Source: DASCNA01 sp036011305 (GTDB taxonomy: Bacteria > Verrucomicrobiota > Lentisphaeria > Victivallales > GWF2-38-69). From it: a stretch of 64,000 bases of DNA. Where the stretch lies: assembly GCA_036011305.1 (NCBI GenBank), contig DASCNA010000267.1:1-64000 (forward strand), given 5' to 3'. This document shows, piece after piece, positions 35,199-44,803 of this stretch (position 1 is the first letter of the stretch; the number at the start of each line of letters is the position of its first letter). The notes below the pieces were generated by a model. The model was given only the letters and a program-made list of their open reading frames with translations. It did no database searches and was not told the origin of the DNA. The translations under genes and the position numbers were made by a program.

Positions 35199-37028
35199 TC
35201 ACATTTTTACTCTTGATATAACTCCGTGAAGTTCATTTGGCGGTAGTTTATAAAACTGAACATATGATGGAACATTTCTTTTCATAAAAGCAAATATTTT
35301 CCAAATTAAATTATTTGTCATTATTTCTTCCTGTCCGTAGAAAATTGTTTTTTCTCTTATTCCTGATTTTCTTAAAATCTTTTCAACATTTTCAAGTTCC
35401 ATATATCCCAATCTAATTTCAAAAACTTTTAATCCGGGAGCAAGGTCTTTTCTATAAAAAGCATGAACTCCGTAAGGTCCACTATTTTTTCTTATAATCG
35501 AAACAAATATATTATTATCATAAATTATTTCATTTTTAAATATAGTATGAGCTACATAAGGAGGTATATGTTTTATATCTCTAACTAAAAAAAGACCAGT
35601 ACCTGATATTCTGCTAAGTTTTGAATAAGCATCTTTATATGAATGCAGAAAGACTTCCTGCCTTAGAGGTCTTAATGTCTTAAATAGTTTTTTCTGTCCT
35701 AATGTAAAAATAACAATAACACCTAATGGAATACATGCTAATATTAGAGACCAGTATCCACCATATGGGATTTTGAATAGAGTTGATGCAAAATATACGG
35801 AAGCAATACTAGTAACTATAATGGTAAAAAAAAGTTTGACTCTGTTTTTTTGTTTATGAAAAATCATAATCATCATAATTCCGGCAAATACCACGGCTCC
35901 CATTACAGCAAGACCATAAGCTGCTGCAAGTTTATCTGAAGTTCTGAAAATTAGCATTATTATAAGAATGGCAGCAAGTAGAAACCAGTTTACAGTGCCA
36001 ATATAAATCTGGCCTTTAATTTTATCTGAAGTATAATCAATTTTAAGCATAGGCATCAGCCTTGTGGTAATTGCCTGGTAAACAATTGAAAAAATCCCTG
36101 AAATCATTGCTTGTGAAGCTATAACAGTAGCAAAAATACTTAAAACTAAAAAAGGGATATAAAGGCTGGGTGAAAAGTGATAAACCATGCCGAAAAGAAT
36201 GTTTGTAGAATCAGCATATTTGATCAGGTAAGCTCCCTGTCCGAGATAATTAAATAATAATGCAATAAAAACAATACACCATGCCTGAGTTATCGGCCTT
36301 CTTCTTAAATGGCCCATATCTGCATATAAAGCTTCTCCGCCTGTAGCGCACAAAATAACTTCTGAAAGAGACAAAAATCCTACAAATCCGTTTTGATAAA
36401 GGAAGTTAAGAGCATAGTAAGGACTAATAACTTTTAATATAGATGGCATCTGAATAAAATATATAATACCGTAAAAAAAGAGTGCTGCGAACCATATCAT
36501 CATGATTGGTGAAAAAGTTTTCGCTACTTTTTCAGTCCCTTTATGTTGATAACACAAAAGCAAGCAAGCAATTAAAGATGCTATTAAGATAAGTATATCT
36601 TGGGAAATATGGTGGAAATGAGGTAAAAGCCGAATTCCTTCGACAGCACTTAAAATTGAAATCGCAGGAGTAATGATGCCGTCACCAATTAGTAGAGATA
36701 TACCAAGATAGGCTAGAATCAGACATAATACTACATTTTTACTTTTTTTAAGCATAGGCAGGAGTATTTCCATCAACACTACTGTTCCACCTTCTCCTTT
36801 TTTGCTTAAACTCATTGCCAGCCAGACATATTTAACTGATACTATTATTGTTAAAGTCCAAATAATTAAAGAAAGTATTCCTATAATATTACTTTCAGTA
36901 GGTTTTAATAAGAGGAAAATCACAGTTAAAGTATAGATTGGACTCGTGCCTATATCACCGAAAACCAGACCTAAAGATTTCATCGTTGTGTTTACATCTA
37001 ATTTTTCTACTATGTCGATCTTGCTCAA
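35199..37028 (-). CDS. kup: Kup/HAK/KT family potassium uptake protein
   Basis: 609-aa K+:H+ symporter. Family motifs are SLGLVFGDIGTSPIYTL (about 17-33), SLSKKGEGGTVVL, ILSAVEGI, and CATGGEALYADMGH. About 12 membrane segments are followed by a cytoplasmic C-terminal domain (about 440-609) somewhat shorter than E. coli Kup. The start is a TTG at 37028, which gives the usual 15-20 residues before the first helix; the next ATG (36983) would remove them. AAGGA lies about 14 bases upstream, a rather long spacing. No ydaO-type c-di-AMP riboswitch was recognised upstream. Confidence 0.92.
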   Translation of the reverse strand: MSKIDIVEKLDVNTTMKSLGLVFGDIGTSPIYTLTVIFLLLKPTESNIIGILSLIIWTLTIIVSVKYVWLAMSLSKKGEGGTVVLMEILLPMLKKSKNVVLCLILAYLGISLLIGDGIITPAISILSAVEGIRLLPHFHHISQDILILIASLIACLLLCYQHKGTEKVAKTFSPIMMIWFAALFFYGIIYFIQMPSILKVISPYYALNFLYQNGFVGFLSLSEVILCATGGEALYADMGHLRRRPITQAWCIVFIALLFNYLGQGAYLIKYADSTNILFGMVYHFSPSLYIPFLVLSIFATVIASQAMISGIFSIVYQAITTRLMPMLKIDYTSDKIKGQIYIGTVNWFLLAAILIIMLIFRTSDKLAAAYGLAVMGAVVFAGIMMIMIFHKQKNRVKLFFTIIVTSIASVYFASTLFKIPYGGYWSLILACIPLGVIVIFTLGQKKLFKTLRPLRQEVFLHSYKDAYSKLSRISGTGLFLVRDIKHIPPYVAHTIFKNEIIYDNNIFVSIIRKNSGPYGVHAFYRKDLAPGLKVFEIRLGYMELENVEKILRKSGIREKTIFYGQEEIMTNNLIWKIFAFMKRNVPSYVQFYKLPPNELHGVISRVKM

Positions 37029-37184
37029 AACTATTACTATTCCTTAATAAGTGGTAAACCTTGCAGTTAAAATATAAATAAAGGGGATTATCATATTATA
37101 ATTCTATTATTTTTCAACAAATTCAGCAATAATAAAAGAGTTTAATTTTTTTATTATATTGTTTAGAAAATTAAATAATACAGT

Positions 37185-37380
37185 TTAATATAGGTTCTTT
37201 TGTATGAGACTGAGAGATAAATTGTAAAACATTTTGGCTGTTGCACCTCCACGTATAGAACCCGAAACAGGTAATGTTTTTGATGGGTGATATGAAGAAT
37301 TTAGCGGTATGTGATGTCCATAACATAAAATGCCGTTGGTAGGATCAATCAAACCCAAGCCAGCCGAATTCAAATTTTAA
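37185..37380 (-). ncRNA. Candidate structured RNA in a gene-poor gap (type unknown)
   Basis: The 489 bases between kup and murJ hold no convincing gene, and the outer parts are simple AT-rich DNA. This central piece is markedly richer in G and C than its flanks. On the minus strand GGCTG..TTG (about 37355-37365) can pair with CAACAGCC (about 37235-37242), enclosing about 110 bases with further short pairings (CCTACC with GGAGG), an outline like a 6S-type rod. A 62-codon open frame also runs through it, but it has only a TTG start without a ribosome site. I could not match any RNA family by eye. It could be an ncRNA on either strand, a kup leader, or a gene remnant. Confidence 0.3.
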
Positions 37381-37441
37381 TAAAAGTCCCAAAATACTAA
37401 AAATGTAAATAACAATTTATTAACTTCAATATTGTTTATGG

Positions 37442-37464
37442 ATATCTTTGTAATATAAAGATAT
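37442..37464. repeat. Inverted repeat upstream of murJ
   Basis: ATATCTTT (37442-37449) and AAAGATAT (37457-37464) form an 8-bp perfect palindrome with a 7-base centre, 54 bases before the murJ start. It may be an operator or an mRNA hairpin. Confidence 0.3.
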
Positions 37465-37517
37465 TATTATTGTAAAATTAATAATCGCAAAAAACAAATA
37501 TAATATATTTTTTAATA

Positions 37518-39074
37518 ATGTCCAGACATATAATCAGAAAAGGCATTTCCGGATCGATGGCTGTTTTGTTAAGCAGGATAGTTGGTTTGATCAGAGATAT
37601 TATGGTTGCCAGGTTTGTCGGCGGTGGTGCATCCATGAGTGCATGGGTTTTGGCTTTCAGGATACCAAATACATTCAGAAGGTTTCTTGGAGAAGGAGCT
37701 GCCACACAAGCGTTGATACCACTGCTTGGAGACATTATAAAAAATAAAGGGATGGAAGAGGGGCGCAAAAATTTTGGTACCATCTTGGCTACAATTACCT
37801 TAGCATTAGGAATAATAGCAGTAGTTATTGCTGTTATTAGTATATTTCTGCAATCGTATTTTCAGGTTTATAGAGTCAATGCTGCGTTAGGTTTAATGCC
37901 GATACTGATGCCTTATACTCTTTTTATCTGTCTTACTGGAATATGTGCCGGGATTTTAAATTTATTTGAACATTATTTCCTGCCTGCTATGACATCGGTA
38001 ATACTGAATATTGCAATAATAATAGCAGTGGCATTATACTGTAATTCAAGTACAGAAATTTTAATAAATAGAATGAGTTGGGCAGTTTTTATCTCAGGAA
38101 TATTTCAACTTGCCTTGCTCATGTATCTGCTTTATAAAATAGATGCTATGCCGCATCATTTTATTCCTGGATTATGGAACTGTCCAATTGTTAAAGAATT
38201 TGTTACTTTGGCGATTCCTGGCTTTATAGGGGCGGCTGCTATGCAGATAAATACTTTGGTAGATAGCTTTATTGCTGTTTATTTAGGTGATTATGCCGCT
38301 CCTGCACTTTATTTCAGCGAAAGATTAATTTATCTGCCTATCGGAATTTTTGCTGTTTCGCTTGGGAATGCCTGCCTTGTAGCAATGTCTAAAAATGCTG
38401 CTGAAAAAAAGGTTTTAGAATTGATTGGGAATTTGGTTTACGGATTAAAGCAGATGATTTTTATTTCCATTCCAATCGCTGTTTTTTTGTTATTTTTCAG
38501 ATTTCCTATTTTATCGTTAATCTATAAGGGAGATAGATTTGGTGTTAAATCACTTGATGAAGCTGCATGGGCCATGCTGTTTTACTGTTTGGGAATTCCG
38601 GCTTTTTGTATGCTGAAAATAATTGTTTCTGCATATTATTCAAGAAAAGAGATGAAAACTCCAGTAAAAGTAGCTCTGTTTTGTGTTGTTTTAAATTTTG
38701 TGTTAAACCTGATTTTAATGTATCCTTTAAGACAGGGTGGAATTGCTTTGGCGACTGTTATTTCCTCGTTCGCCAACTGTTTTATTTTACTGTTTTTATT
38801 AAGAAAATTAGGAAGCAGATCTAATGCTAAAACTGATGTTTTAATATCTTTAGTAAAAACTTTGCTTTCAGCATTTATAGCTATAGCTGTTTCTCTATAT
38901 CTTTACGGCTTGTGCCATAAACTTGCAATATTAAACAGAATTGACTGGAGGGGCATAATATCTCTCTGCATAGCCGGTTGCATATTCTGCCTTGGATTTT
39001 TTATTATCAATCTTCTTATAAAATCTTCTGACCAGAAAGAATGGCTCAACTTAATAATAGAAAAAATAAAATAG
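37518..39074 (+). CDS. murJ: Lipid II flippase MurJ
   Basis: 518-aa inner-membrane protein of the MOP superfamily with about 14 helices, moving the peptidoglycan precursor lipid II across the membrane. It shows the MurJ start SGSMAVLLSRIVGLIRDIMVARFVG, a RRFLGEGAATQALIPLL segment (with the conserved basic and acidic residues of helix 2), and YFSERLIYLPIGIFAVSLGNACL near the middle. The downstream gene menF is convergent, 27 bases away, with no visible terminator. Confidence 0.93.
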   Translation: MSRHIIRKGISGSMAVLLSRIVGLIRDIMVARFVGGGASMSAWVLAFRIPNTFRRFLGEGAATQALIPLLGDIIKNKGMEEGRKNFGTILATITLALGIIAVVIAVISIFLQSYFQVYRVNAALGLMPILMPYTLFICLTGICAGILNLFEHYFLPAMTSVILNIAIIIAVALYCNSSTEILINRMSWAVFISGIFQLALLMYLLYKIDAMPHHFIPGLWNCPIVKEFVTLAIPGFIGAAAMQINTLVDSFIAVYLGDYAAPALYFSERLIYLPIGIFAVSLGNACLVAMSKNAAEKKVLELIGNLVYGLKQMIFISIPIAVFLLFFRFPILSLIYKGDRFGVKSLDEAAWAMLFYCLGIPAFCMLKIIVSAYYSRKEMKTPVKVALFCVVLNFVLNLILMYPLRQGGIALATVISSFANCFILLFLLRKLGSRSNAKTDVLISLVKTLLSAFIAIAVSLYLYGLCHKLAILNRIDWRGIISLCIAGCIFCLGFFIINLLIKSSDQKEWLNLIIEKIK

Positions 39075-39101
39075 ATAGATGTGTATTTATAGAATAATAA
39101 A

Positions 39102-40484
39102 TTATACTAAGGATTTTAAAAAATTATTTATTTTATCTTCTGTTTCTTGCCACTCATTGTCAGGGGTAGATTTTTCAACAATTCCTGAACCGGCATAAAT
39201 AGAAATAGATTTTTGATTAATTAAAGCTGATCTAATCGCTACAACAAACTTTGCTGAATCTTTTGAAAGCCAGCCGATAGGGGCCGAATACCATCCTCTC
39301 TCAAATGGTTCATATTTATGTATCATCTCCAAAGCTCTTTCGGTAGGACAGCCTCCTGTGGCAGGAGTAGGATGCAGTTCAGACAAAATCATATTGTCTG
39401 TGATTTGTTTATTTAATTTTCCTTCGAAATTAGAACACAAATGCTGCAGTGTTGAAAGTTTTAAAATTTTCTGCTTCTGCTTATCTGTTATATTCGAACA
39501 TAGTTTTTTTAAAGAATTTTCAACATATTGCAGAACATATTTATGTTCTGATAATTCTTTTTGAGATGTTAGGAGTTCCTTGCCCAGCAAACAATCTGTT
39601 TTATTATTTTTACCGCGAATTCTTGTTCCAGCAATAGCTTGTGCTTTGATGCAATCATTTTCCCGACTATACAAAAGTTCAGGACTTGCTCCTGTAAATG
39701 TCATAAATTTCTCAGGTTGAAAAGCAAAAATAACAGTTTTAGGATTTGATATTGTCAAATTATGAATGATTTTTTGAATATCAATTTCATTTTTTTTAAT
39801 AATTTGGACTACTCTGGATACTACAATTTTATCCACCGTATTTTTTTTTATTGAATTTAAAACATTATTTATAATATTATTCCATTTTTCTTTGTCTGGA
39901 ATGTAGTTTGTTCTAACTGTCCTGTTAAATATGCTTTGATTATTACTTCGCGTGGAATTCCATTTTATTGTATCAAATTCATTATTGAATTTAGCTAATT
40001 GTGAAGAAATATTTTGCTTTGGAGAATAAAGAAAATTACATGCTAAAGTATATTTTCCTTTCATATTGATTAACTCGAATTCTGGTGCAATAAAATTATA
40101 TCTTCCAAAAGGCTGCCACTTTTTTTCTGAAGAATAATCTTTACAAAAATTCATCCCCCCGTAATAACGAATACCATCTGGAGCTGATATTATTTTTTTA
40201 TGTAAATATTCCAATGAATTACTAAGTTTATTTTCATCAATAAATCTATCAGTGTACTGATCTGCAATACATATACCTGCAACTTCCAAATCTCCGATTT
40301 TATCATTCCAGTAAAATTTATTCAGATCACTCTTTTGACTATAAAGCCAAGAGAGCAAATCTAATTCATTTATAGATATTGCTTTTCTAATAAATGTAAA
40401 TTCCTGAATTCCTTCTTTATTATATTGGAAGATCTTTTTTCTAATAGCTGTTAATAGAAGTTCTTTTGCTTTAGTTAATTCCAT
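39102..40484 (-). CDS. menF: Isochorismate synthase (menaquinone biosynthesis)
   Basis: Chorismate-utilising enzyme producing isochorismate, the entry to menaquinone synthesis. Diagnostic motifs are AIAGTRIRG, ELSEHKYVLQYVENSL, LSELHPTPATGGCPTERALE and the C-terminal YAGSGIVEKSTPDNEWQETEDK. I chose the ATG at 40484 (461 codons), in preference to an in-frame TTG at 40502. The menaquinone context argues against a siderophore (EntC-type) role. It is divergent from menG across about 200 bases. Confidence 0.9.
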   Translation of the reverse strand: MELTKAKELLLTAIRKKIFQYNKEGIQEFTFIRKAISINELDLLSWLYSQKSDLNKFYWNDKIGDLEVAGICIADQYTDRFIDENKLSNSLEYLHKKIISAPDGIRYYGGMNFCKDYSSEKKWQPFGRYNFIAPEFELINMKGKYTLACNFLYSPKQNISSQLAKFNNEFDTIKWNSTRSNNQSIFNRTVRTNYIPDKEKWNNIINNVLNSIKKNTVDKIVVSRVVQIIKKNEIDIQKIIHNLTISNPKTVIFAFQPEKFMTFTGASPELLYSRENDCIKAQAIAGTRIRGKNNKTDCLLGKELLTSQKELSEHKYVLQYVENSLKKLCSNITDKQKQKILKLSTLQHLCSNFEGKLNKQITDNMILSELHPTPATGGCPTERALEMIHKYEPFERGWYSAPIGWLSKDSAKFVVAIRSALINQKSISIYAGSGIVEKSTPDNEWQETEDKINNFLKSLV

Positions 40485-40682
40485 TATTTGCAGTATATCC
40501 AAATTAATTTATTACTCAAATCTTTAATATATGATTTAAGATGTTATAGACAAGCTTTTTATTTAATGATGTTTTGGAATAAACATCATTTGGAGTATTC
40601 GAAAAACATACTTGAATTGGATATATTAATGTCAGATAAATTTTATTTTTATAATGATTTTTCTTATTGCAATTGTTAGGTA

Positions 40683-41396
40683 ATGCACTCTATGATAATA
40701 AAAAAAAAATCAGCAATATTGGATATGTTCACGAAGATCGGTCCCAAATATGATTTTATTAATCATCTATTATCTTTTGGATTAGATTTTGGATGGCGTA
40801 AACAGGTAGCCAAATATATTCCGGATAGAATTGATACACTGTTGGATTTATGCTGCGGAACTGGTGACCAGCTATTTTCAATAATTAAAAAAAAGAATGT
40901 GACAATTCCTACATTGATTGGTATGGATATGTCCCTGGAAATGCTTGATAGGAGTCGTTATAAAGCTAGAAAGAAAAATCTAGTTGAGAAAATTAATTTT
41001 GTATGTGGTGATGCAGTCGATATTTCTTTGGCTGATAATAGTATAGATATTGTAACTATTTCGTTTGGAATACGAAATGTTTATGATCTGGAGAAGAGTT
41101 TGGCAGAAATCTACCGTATATTGAAACCATCAGGTAAGTTATTAATTCTCGAATTTTCTATTCCAGAAAAACGAGTTATTAAAAAGTTGTTCATACTGTA
41201 TATTTCCTGTCTGCTCCCTATTATTGGGGGGATTGTATCTGGTAATTTTAGTGCATATTTTTATTTGGCACGAACAATAAAATCTTTTCCAAGCGGGAAA
41301 GATTTTATATTATACTTGCACAAAATGAATTTCAAAGAAACTTCACTTCATCGAATGAGCTTTGGTAGTGTAACTATATATTCAGGACGAAAATAA
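40683..41396 (+). CDS. menG: Demethylmenaquinone methyltransferase
   Basis: 237-aa SAM-dependent methyltransferase of the UbiE/MenG family making menaquinone from demethylmenaquinone. It shows MFTKIGPKYDFINHLLSFGLD at the N-terminus, the SAM-binding LLDLCCGTGDQL, FVCGDAVDI, the FGIRNV motif and LILEFSIPEK. Most family hallmarks are intact. Ubiquinone genes are absent from the window, so MenG is preferred over UbiE. It converges on menE with a 31-base gap. Confidence 0.92.
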   Translation: MHSMIIKKKSAILDMFTKIGPKYDFINHLLSFGLDFGWRKQVAKYIPDRIDTLLDLCCGTGDQLFSIIKKKNVTIPTLIGMDMSLEMLDRSRYKARKKNLVEKINFVCGDAVDISLADNSIDIVTISFGIRNVYDLEKSLAEIYRILKPSGKLLILEFSIPEKRVIKKLFILYISCLLPIIGGIVSGNFSAYFYLARTIKSFPSGKDFILYLHKMNFKETSLHRMSFGSVTIYSGRK

Positions 41397-41427
41397 ACTT
41401 AAGTTGTGTATCAGATTATGGCAGACA

Positions 41428-42873
41428 CTATTTATCATGAGTATATAGCTTTTGGAAAATCTCTGTCAGATATTTTCTGTCTGTTTTAAACGAATCTTCT
41501 AATTCAGTGTATTTATAGTACTTTATAGGGCATTTATAGGCAGGTAAAAACTTTCTTATAAATGCATTGAAATTTTCATGATCTATAATTTGTTTTTCCT
41601 CCATATGCACAATGGCTATTGATCTTTTGCCAAATTCTATATCATCGACTGGGATTACTACAGCTTTGAAGATTGATGGATGATTCTCAAGAATCTGTTC
41701 TATTTCTTCAGGATGAATATTTATGCCTCCAGAAATGAACATATTATCTTTACGTCCAGTAATTATTAGATTGCCATCGTCATCAAATTTTCCTATATCT
41801 CCTGTTTCAAACCAGCCGGAAGAAGTGAGTCTGGTTATTGTATTGGATTCATAGGCATAACCTTTGAATAAGGTTTTACCCTTTACTAATATATCACCTG
41901 CATTATTTAGCATAATTTTTCTATGCAGCAGGGATTTTCCATATGTTATATTATTATCGTAAATTTGCTGTTCCGATGTTGTTGTAATTTGAGAAGACAT
42001 CTCTGTAGAACCGTAACTTAGATAGATTGGTAGTTTGTACTTCTTAGCATCGTTAAATAGCCGTTTTGTTATTTTGTCACCACCTATTAATATTGCTTTC
42101 AGGTGCTTCAGTTTTTTTTTAGTCGGCAGAATTTCAATTAAACGTTTTAATTGTGTAGGAACCATAGAAACATGTGTGATCTGATGACGAAGAATAATTT
42201 CTAACAAATTCGTGTTTTTTTCAGGTATGACAATTGTTCCTCCTGCAATGAATGTTCGGAAAAGGATTGCGAGTCCTCCTATATGGTGCAGTTGAAGAGA
42301 TAAAAGCCATTTGTCTTCCGGCAGAATTTTTATATTTGCATTTGATCCTAATGCACTGCAATAATGATTGCCAAAAGAATGAACTACCGCTTTTGGAGAA
42401 TTTGTACTTCCAGATGTAAATAGAATGGTTGATTTTCTATCTAATATTATTTTGGGAATTTTTACAAGGTTAGATGGTTCTCTGTCTGAAATTTTAAATA
42501 TGTCTGATGGTAAAACACGCAATTTTAAGTTGAATGCGCCAATCCAAGTAATATTCTCATCAGAAAAGATTTTTTCACAATTTATAGATTTTAGCATAGT
42601 AGCAATATTGTTTGGAGGAAATTTATTGTTTATAGGTATTGCTACAGCTCCGTATAGAATAATTGAAAGAATTGCTAGGGTTTGTCTGTGAGTAGAACTG
42701 TCCAAAACAGCAATATAGTCATTCTGTTTTATTCCGAGTTCAATGAAATGTGAATGAAGATGAAAAATAGTATTGAATAGATGCCCATAGTTAATTTTTT
42801 CTCCTGAAGTAATAAGTGCAGTATTGTTTGCATATTTTATGAAGATTTTATTGAAATCTAACATATTATTCAT
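41428..42873 (-). CDS. menE: o-Succinylbenzoate-CoA ligase
   Basis: 481-aa acyl-CoA synthetase activating o-succinylbenzoate. Adenylation motifs are STILFTSGSTNSPKAVVHS, the LSYGSTEMSSQI core, GWFETGDIGKFDDDGNL and ITGRKDNMFISGGINIHPEEIE. Its ATG overlaps the menC stop (ATGA), and it is the last gene of the cyd-men operon. MenE is the preferred name because menC and menA precede it. Confidence 0.9.
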   Translation of the reverse strand: MNNMLDFNKIFIKYANNTALITSGEKINYGHLFNTIFHLHSHFIELGIKQNDYIAVLDSSTHRQTLAILSIILYGAVAIPINNKFPPNNIATMLKSINCEKIFSDENITWIGAFNLKLRVLPSDIFKISDREPSNLVKIPKIILDRKSTILFTSGSTNSPKAVVHSFGNHYCSALGSNANIKILPEDKWLLSLQLHHIGGLAILFRTFIAGGTIVIPEKNTNLLEIILRHQITHVSMVPTQLKRLIEILPTKKKLKHLKAILIGGDKITKRLFNDAKKYKLPIYLSYGSTEMSSQITTTSEQQIYDNNITYGKSLLHRKIMLNNAGDILVKGKTLFKGYAYESNTITRLTSSGWFETGDIGKFDDDGNLIITGRKDNMFISGGINIHPEEIEQILENHPSIFKAVVIPVDDIEFGKRSIAIVHMEEKQIIDHENFNAFIRKFLPAYKCPIKYYKYTELEDSFKTDRKYLTEIFQKLYTHDK

Positions 42874-43922
42874 AATTCAACAACACCATTTTTTATAATA
42901 ATTTTATATCCTTGAATATCATTTTTTAGCCATGTATAGGTATTTAACCCCATTGCAGTACAGCCGCTGTGCGGTATTGCAGAAGAAATATTAATTAATG
43001 TATTTACCCCAAGACCTGATTGGAAAGTATCAGAAATAACGCACACTGCACCTATTTTTTCTGATAATTTAACTAACTGCATAGTTTTTCTTATACCGCC
43101 TAAAATAGTTGGTTTCAAAACAAAAGCATTAATTATATTTAAATAATTTGGATAATTTGAATAAAAAGATTGAAGATTTTCATCAAGAGCAATTGGTGCG
43201 TCTGTATCTCTGACTAATTTCATTAAAAGGGAAGTATCTTTTAAAGGTTCTTCAATATATTCTAATGATTCAATATTTTTCAAAGATTTAATATAATATA
43301 GTGCTTCGCTGTAATTCCAAACTGCATTTGCATCAAACCGCAACTTAACTTTGCCTCTGTATACTTTATTTAATTCTTTAATCATTCTAATTTCAACATC
43401 AGGGTCATTTTTTCCTAACTTGATTTTTATAGTCCTATAGCCTGATTTATATAAGTATGAAAATTGTGAAAACACAGAACTGTCTAACTTATCGATTAAG
43501 GCATTTATATATATTTTATTATTAAAACTGTCAGATAAAAATTGATGAAAAGATTGTCCTGTTTTGCTAGATATGAGATTTATAATTGCTGTTTCTAAGC
43601 CAAAAACTACTGAAGGAAACAGATTAAAATTTTTTGTAAATAAATATAATGAATCTAACAGAGCTTCGCCTTTCACAGGAATAGAGCTAAACAGTAATTT
43701 TTCTTTTATCTTTTCTGTTTGTATAATTGCACTGCATAAGGTTTCCCGACTGAATCCAGGGAGTGGGCTGATTTCTCCTCTGCCTGAATATCCTTCATTA
43801 TCAATTAATTCAATTATTATTCCTGAACGCTCTTTTAAAAGAGTTCCTTTAATATTCAGAGTTTTAATTAAAGGCAGAGAAAATTTATTTATTTTAAAAT
43901 TATGTAAGATCAAACAGACCAT
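42870..43922 (-). CDS. menC: o-Succinylbenzoate synthase
   Basis: 350-aa enolase-superfamily enzyme dehydrating SHCHC to o-succinylbenzoate. It shows the active-site lysine in IKIKLGKNDPDVEI, metal ligands RFDANAVW (Asp), YIEEPLKD (Glu) and APIALDENL (Asp), and the second lysine in FVLKPTILGGI. The ATG at 43922 overlaps the menA stop by 13 bases; a TTG at 43913 with GGATGG upstream is an alternative start. Overlaps on both sides imply coupled translation. Confidence 0.9.
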   Translation of the reverse strand: MVCLILHNFKINKFSLPLIKTLNIKGTLLKERSGIIIELIDNEGYSGRGEISPLPGFSRETLCSAIIQTEKIKEKLLFSSIPVKGEALLDSLYLFTKNFNLFPSVVFGLETAIINLISSKTGQSFHQFLSDSFNNKIYINALIDKLDSSVFSQFSYLYKSGYRTIKIKLGKNDPDVEIRMIKELNKVYRGKVKLRFDANAVWNYSEALYYIKSLKNIESLEYIEEPLKDTSLLMKLVRDTDAPIALDENLQSFYSNYPNYLNIINAFVLKPTILGGIRKTMQLVKLSEKIGAVCVISDTFQSGLGVNTLINISSAIPHSGCTAMGLNTYTWLKNDIQGYKIIIKNGVVEL

Positions 43923-44791
43923 CCAATCACAAAAAGCACCGTGTATACAACAAGGAGCAAGCTGGTCTTAGCCAGAACATTATTTAAACGTTTATCAACA
44001 GGATCATTGATGATTTTTATTAACAGAGGATAAGCTGGCAGAATAGTTAAAACTGCTATTAGCGAAAAAAGGTGATGTGGATTGAAAGGGATAATGAAAA
44101 TAGGGATTAAACATGCAATTACAATAGCCCATAAATACTCTTTTCGTGCGAAATTTTCACCTAAAAGAACTGCTATCGTGTTTTTGCCTGCGGCAGCATC
44201 ACTTTTAATATCTCTTAAATTGTTTACAGTTAATATAGCCATGGAGATAAGTCCAGGGGCAAATCCAGCGAGTATTACTGTAAAATTTATACTTAATGTT
44301 TGCAGGTAATATGTACCGCCTACAGCAACAGGACCGAAAAAAATGAGTACTATAATATCACCTAGTCCATGGTATCCGTAAGGATATGGGCCTCCTGTGT
44401 ATAACAGACCTAACGCAATAGCAAAAACACCTATTACTAAAATAGGCCATCCGCCTCTGATGAGTAAAATGATGCCTAAAAGAATAGCAATCAGAAAAAC
44501 AAGTATAAATGCTTTTTGAACCTTTATAGATGGTATTAAACCGGATTGCGTAACTCTTACAGGACCTAATCGCTTTTTGGTATCAGCACCGTTTTTAAAA
44601 TCAAAATAATCATTAGCTAAATTTGTCCCTATTTGTATCCCAAGCGCAGATAAAAAAGTAATAATTGAGATAAATATATGAATACTTCCAGTTTCATAGG
44701 CCATTATTGTACCAATTAACACAGGTGCTAATGAAGCAGAAAGCGTTTTTGGCCTGCAGGCCAAAAACCAAATATTTATATTTCTAGTCAT
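43910..44791 (-). CDS. menA: 1,4-Dihydroxy-2-naphthoate polyprenyltransferase
   Basis: 293-aa inner-membrane UbiA-family prenyltransferase attaching the isoprenoid tail to dihydroxynaphthoate. The first Asp-rich motif is NLANDYFDFKNGAD, followed by RLGPVRVTQSGLI. The second is NNLRDIKSDAAAGKNT. About 8-9 membrane helices are predicted. It follows cydC by 12 bases and overlaps menC, joining menaquinone synthesis to the bd oxidase operon. Confidence 0.92.
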   Translation of the reverse strand: MTRNINIWFLACRPKTLSASLAPVLIGTIMAYETGSIHIFISIITFLSALGIQIGTNLANDYFDFKNGADTKKRLGPVRVTQSGLIPSIKVQKAFILVFLIAILLGIILLIRGGWPILVIGVFAIALGLLYTGGPYPYGYHGLGDIIVLIFFGPVAVGGTYYLQTLSINFTVILAGFAPGLISMAILTVNNLRDIKSDAAAGKNTIAVLLGENFARKEYLWAIVIACLIPIFIIPFNPHHLFSLIAVLTILPAYPLLIKIINDPVDKRLNNVLAKTSLLLVVYTVLFVIGWSV

Positions 44792-44803
44792 TGATCTTAC
44801 TAC

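Noticed and set aside
37029..37184. c-di-AMP (ydaO) riboswitch upstream of kup
   Set aside because: The gap was examined because kup genes often carry one, but no conserved ydaO segments could be recognised by eye.
37185..37373. 62-codon minus-strand frame as a protein gene
   Set aside because: It starts only with TTG, has no ribosome binding site and its sequence looks like translated RNA gene DNA; reported as candidate RNA instead.
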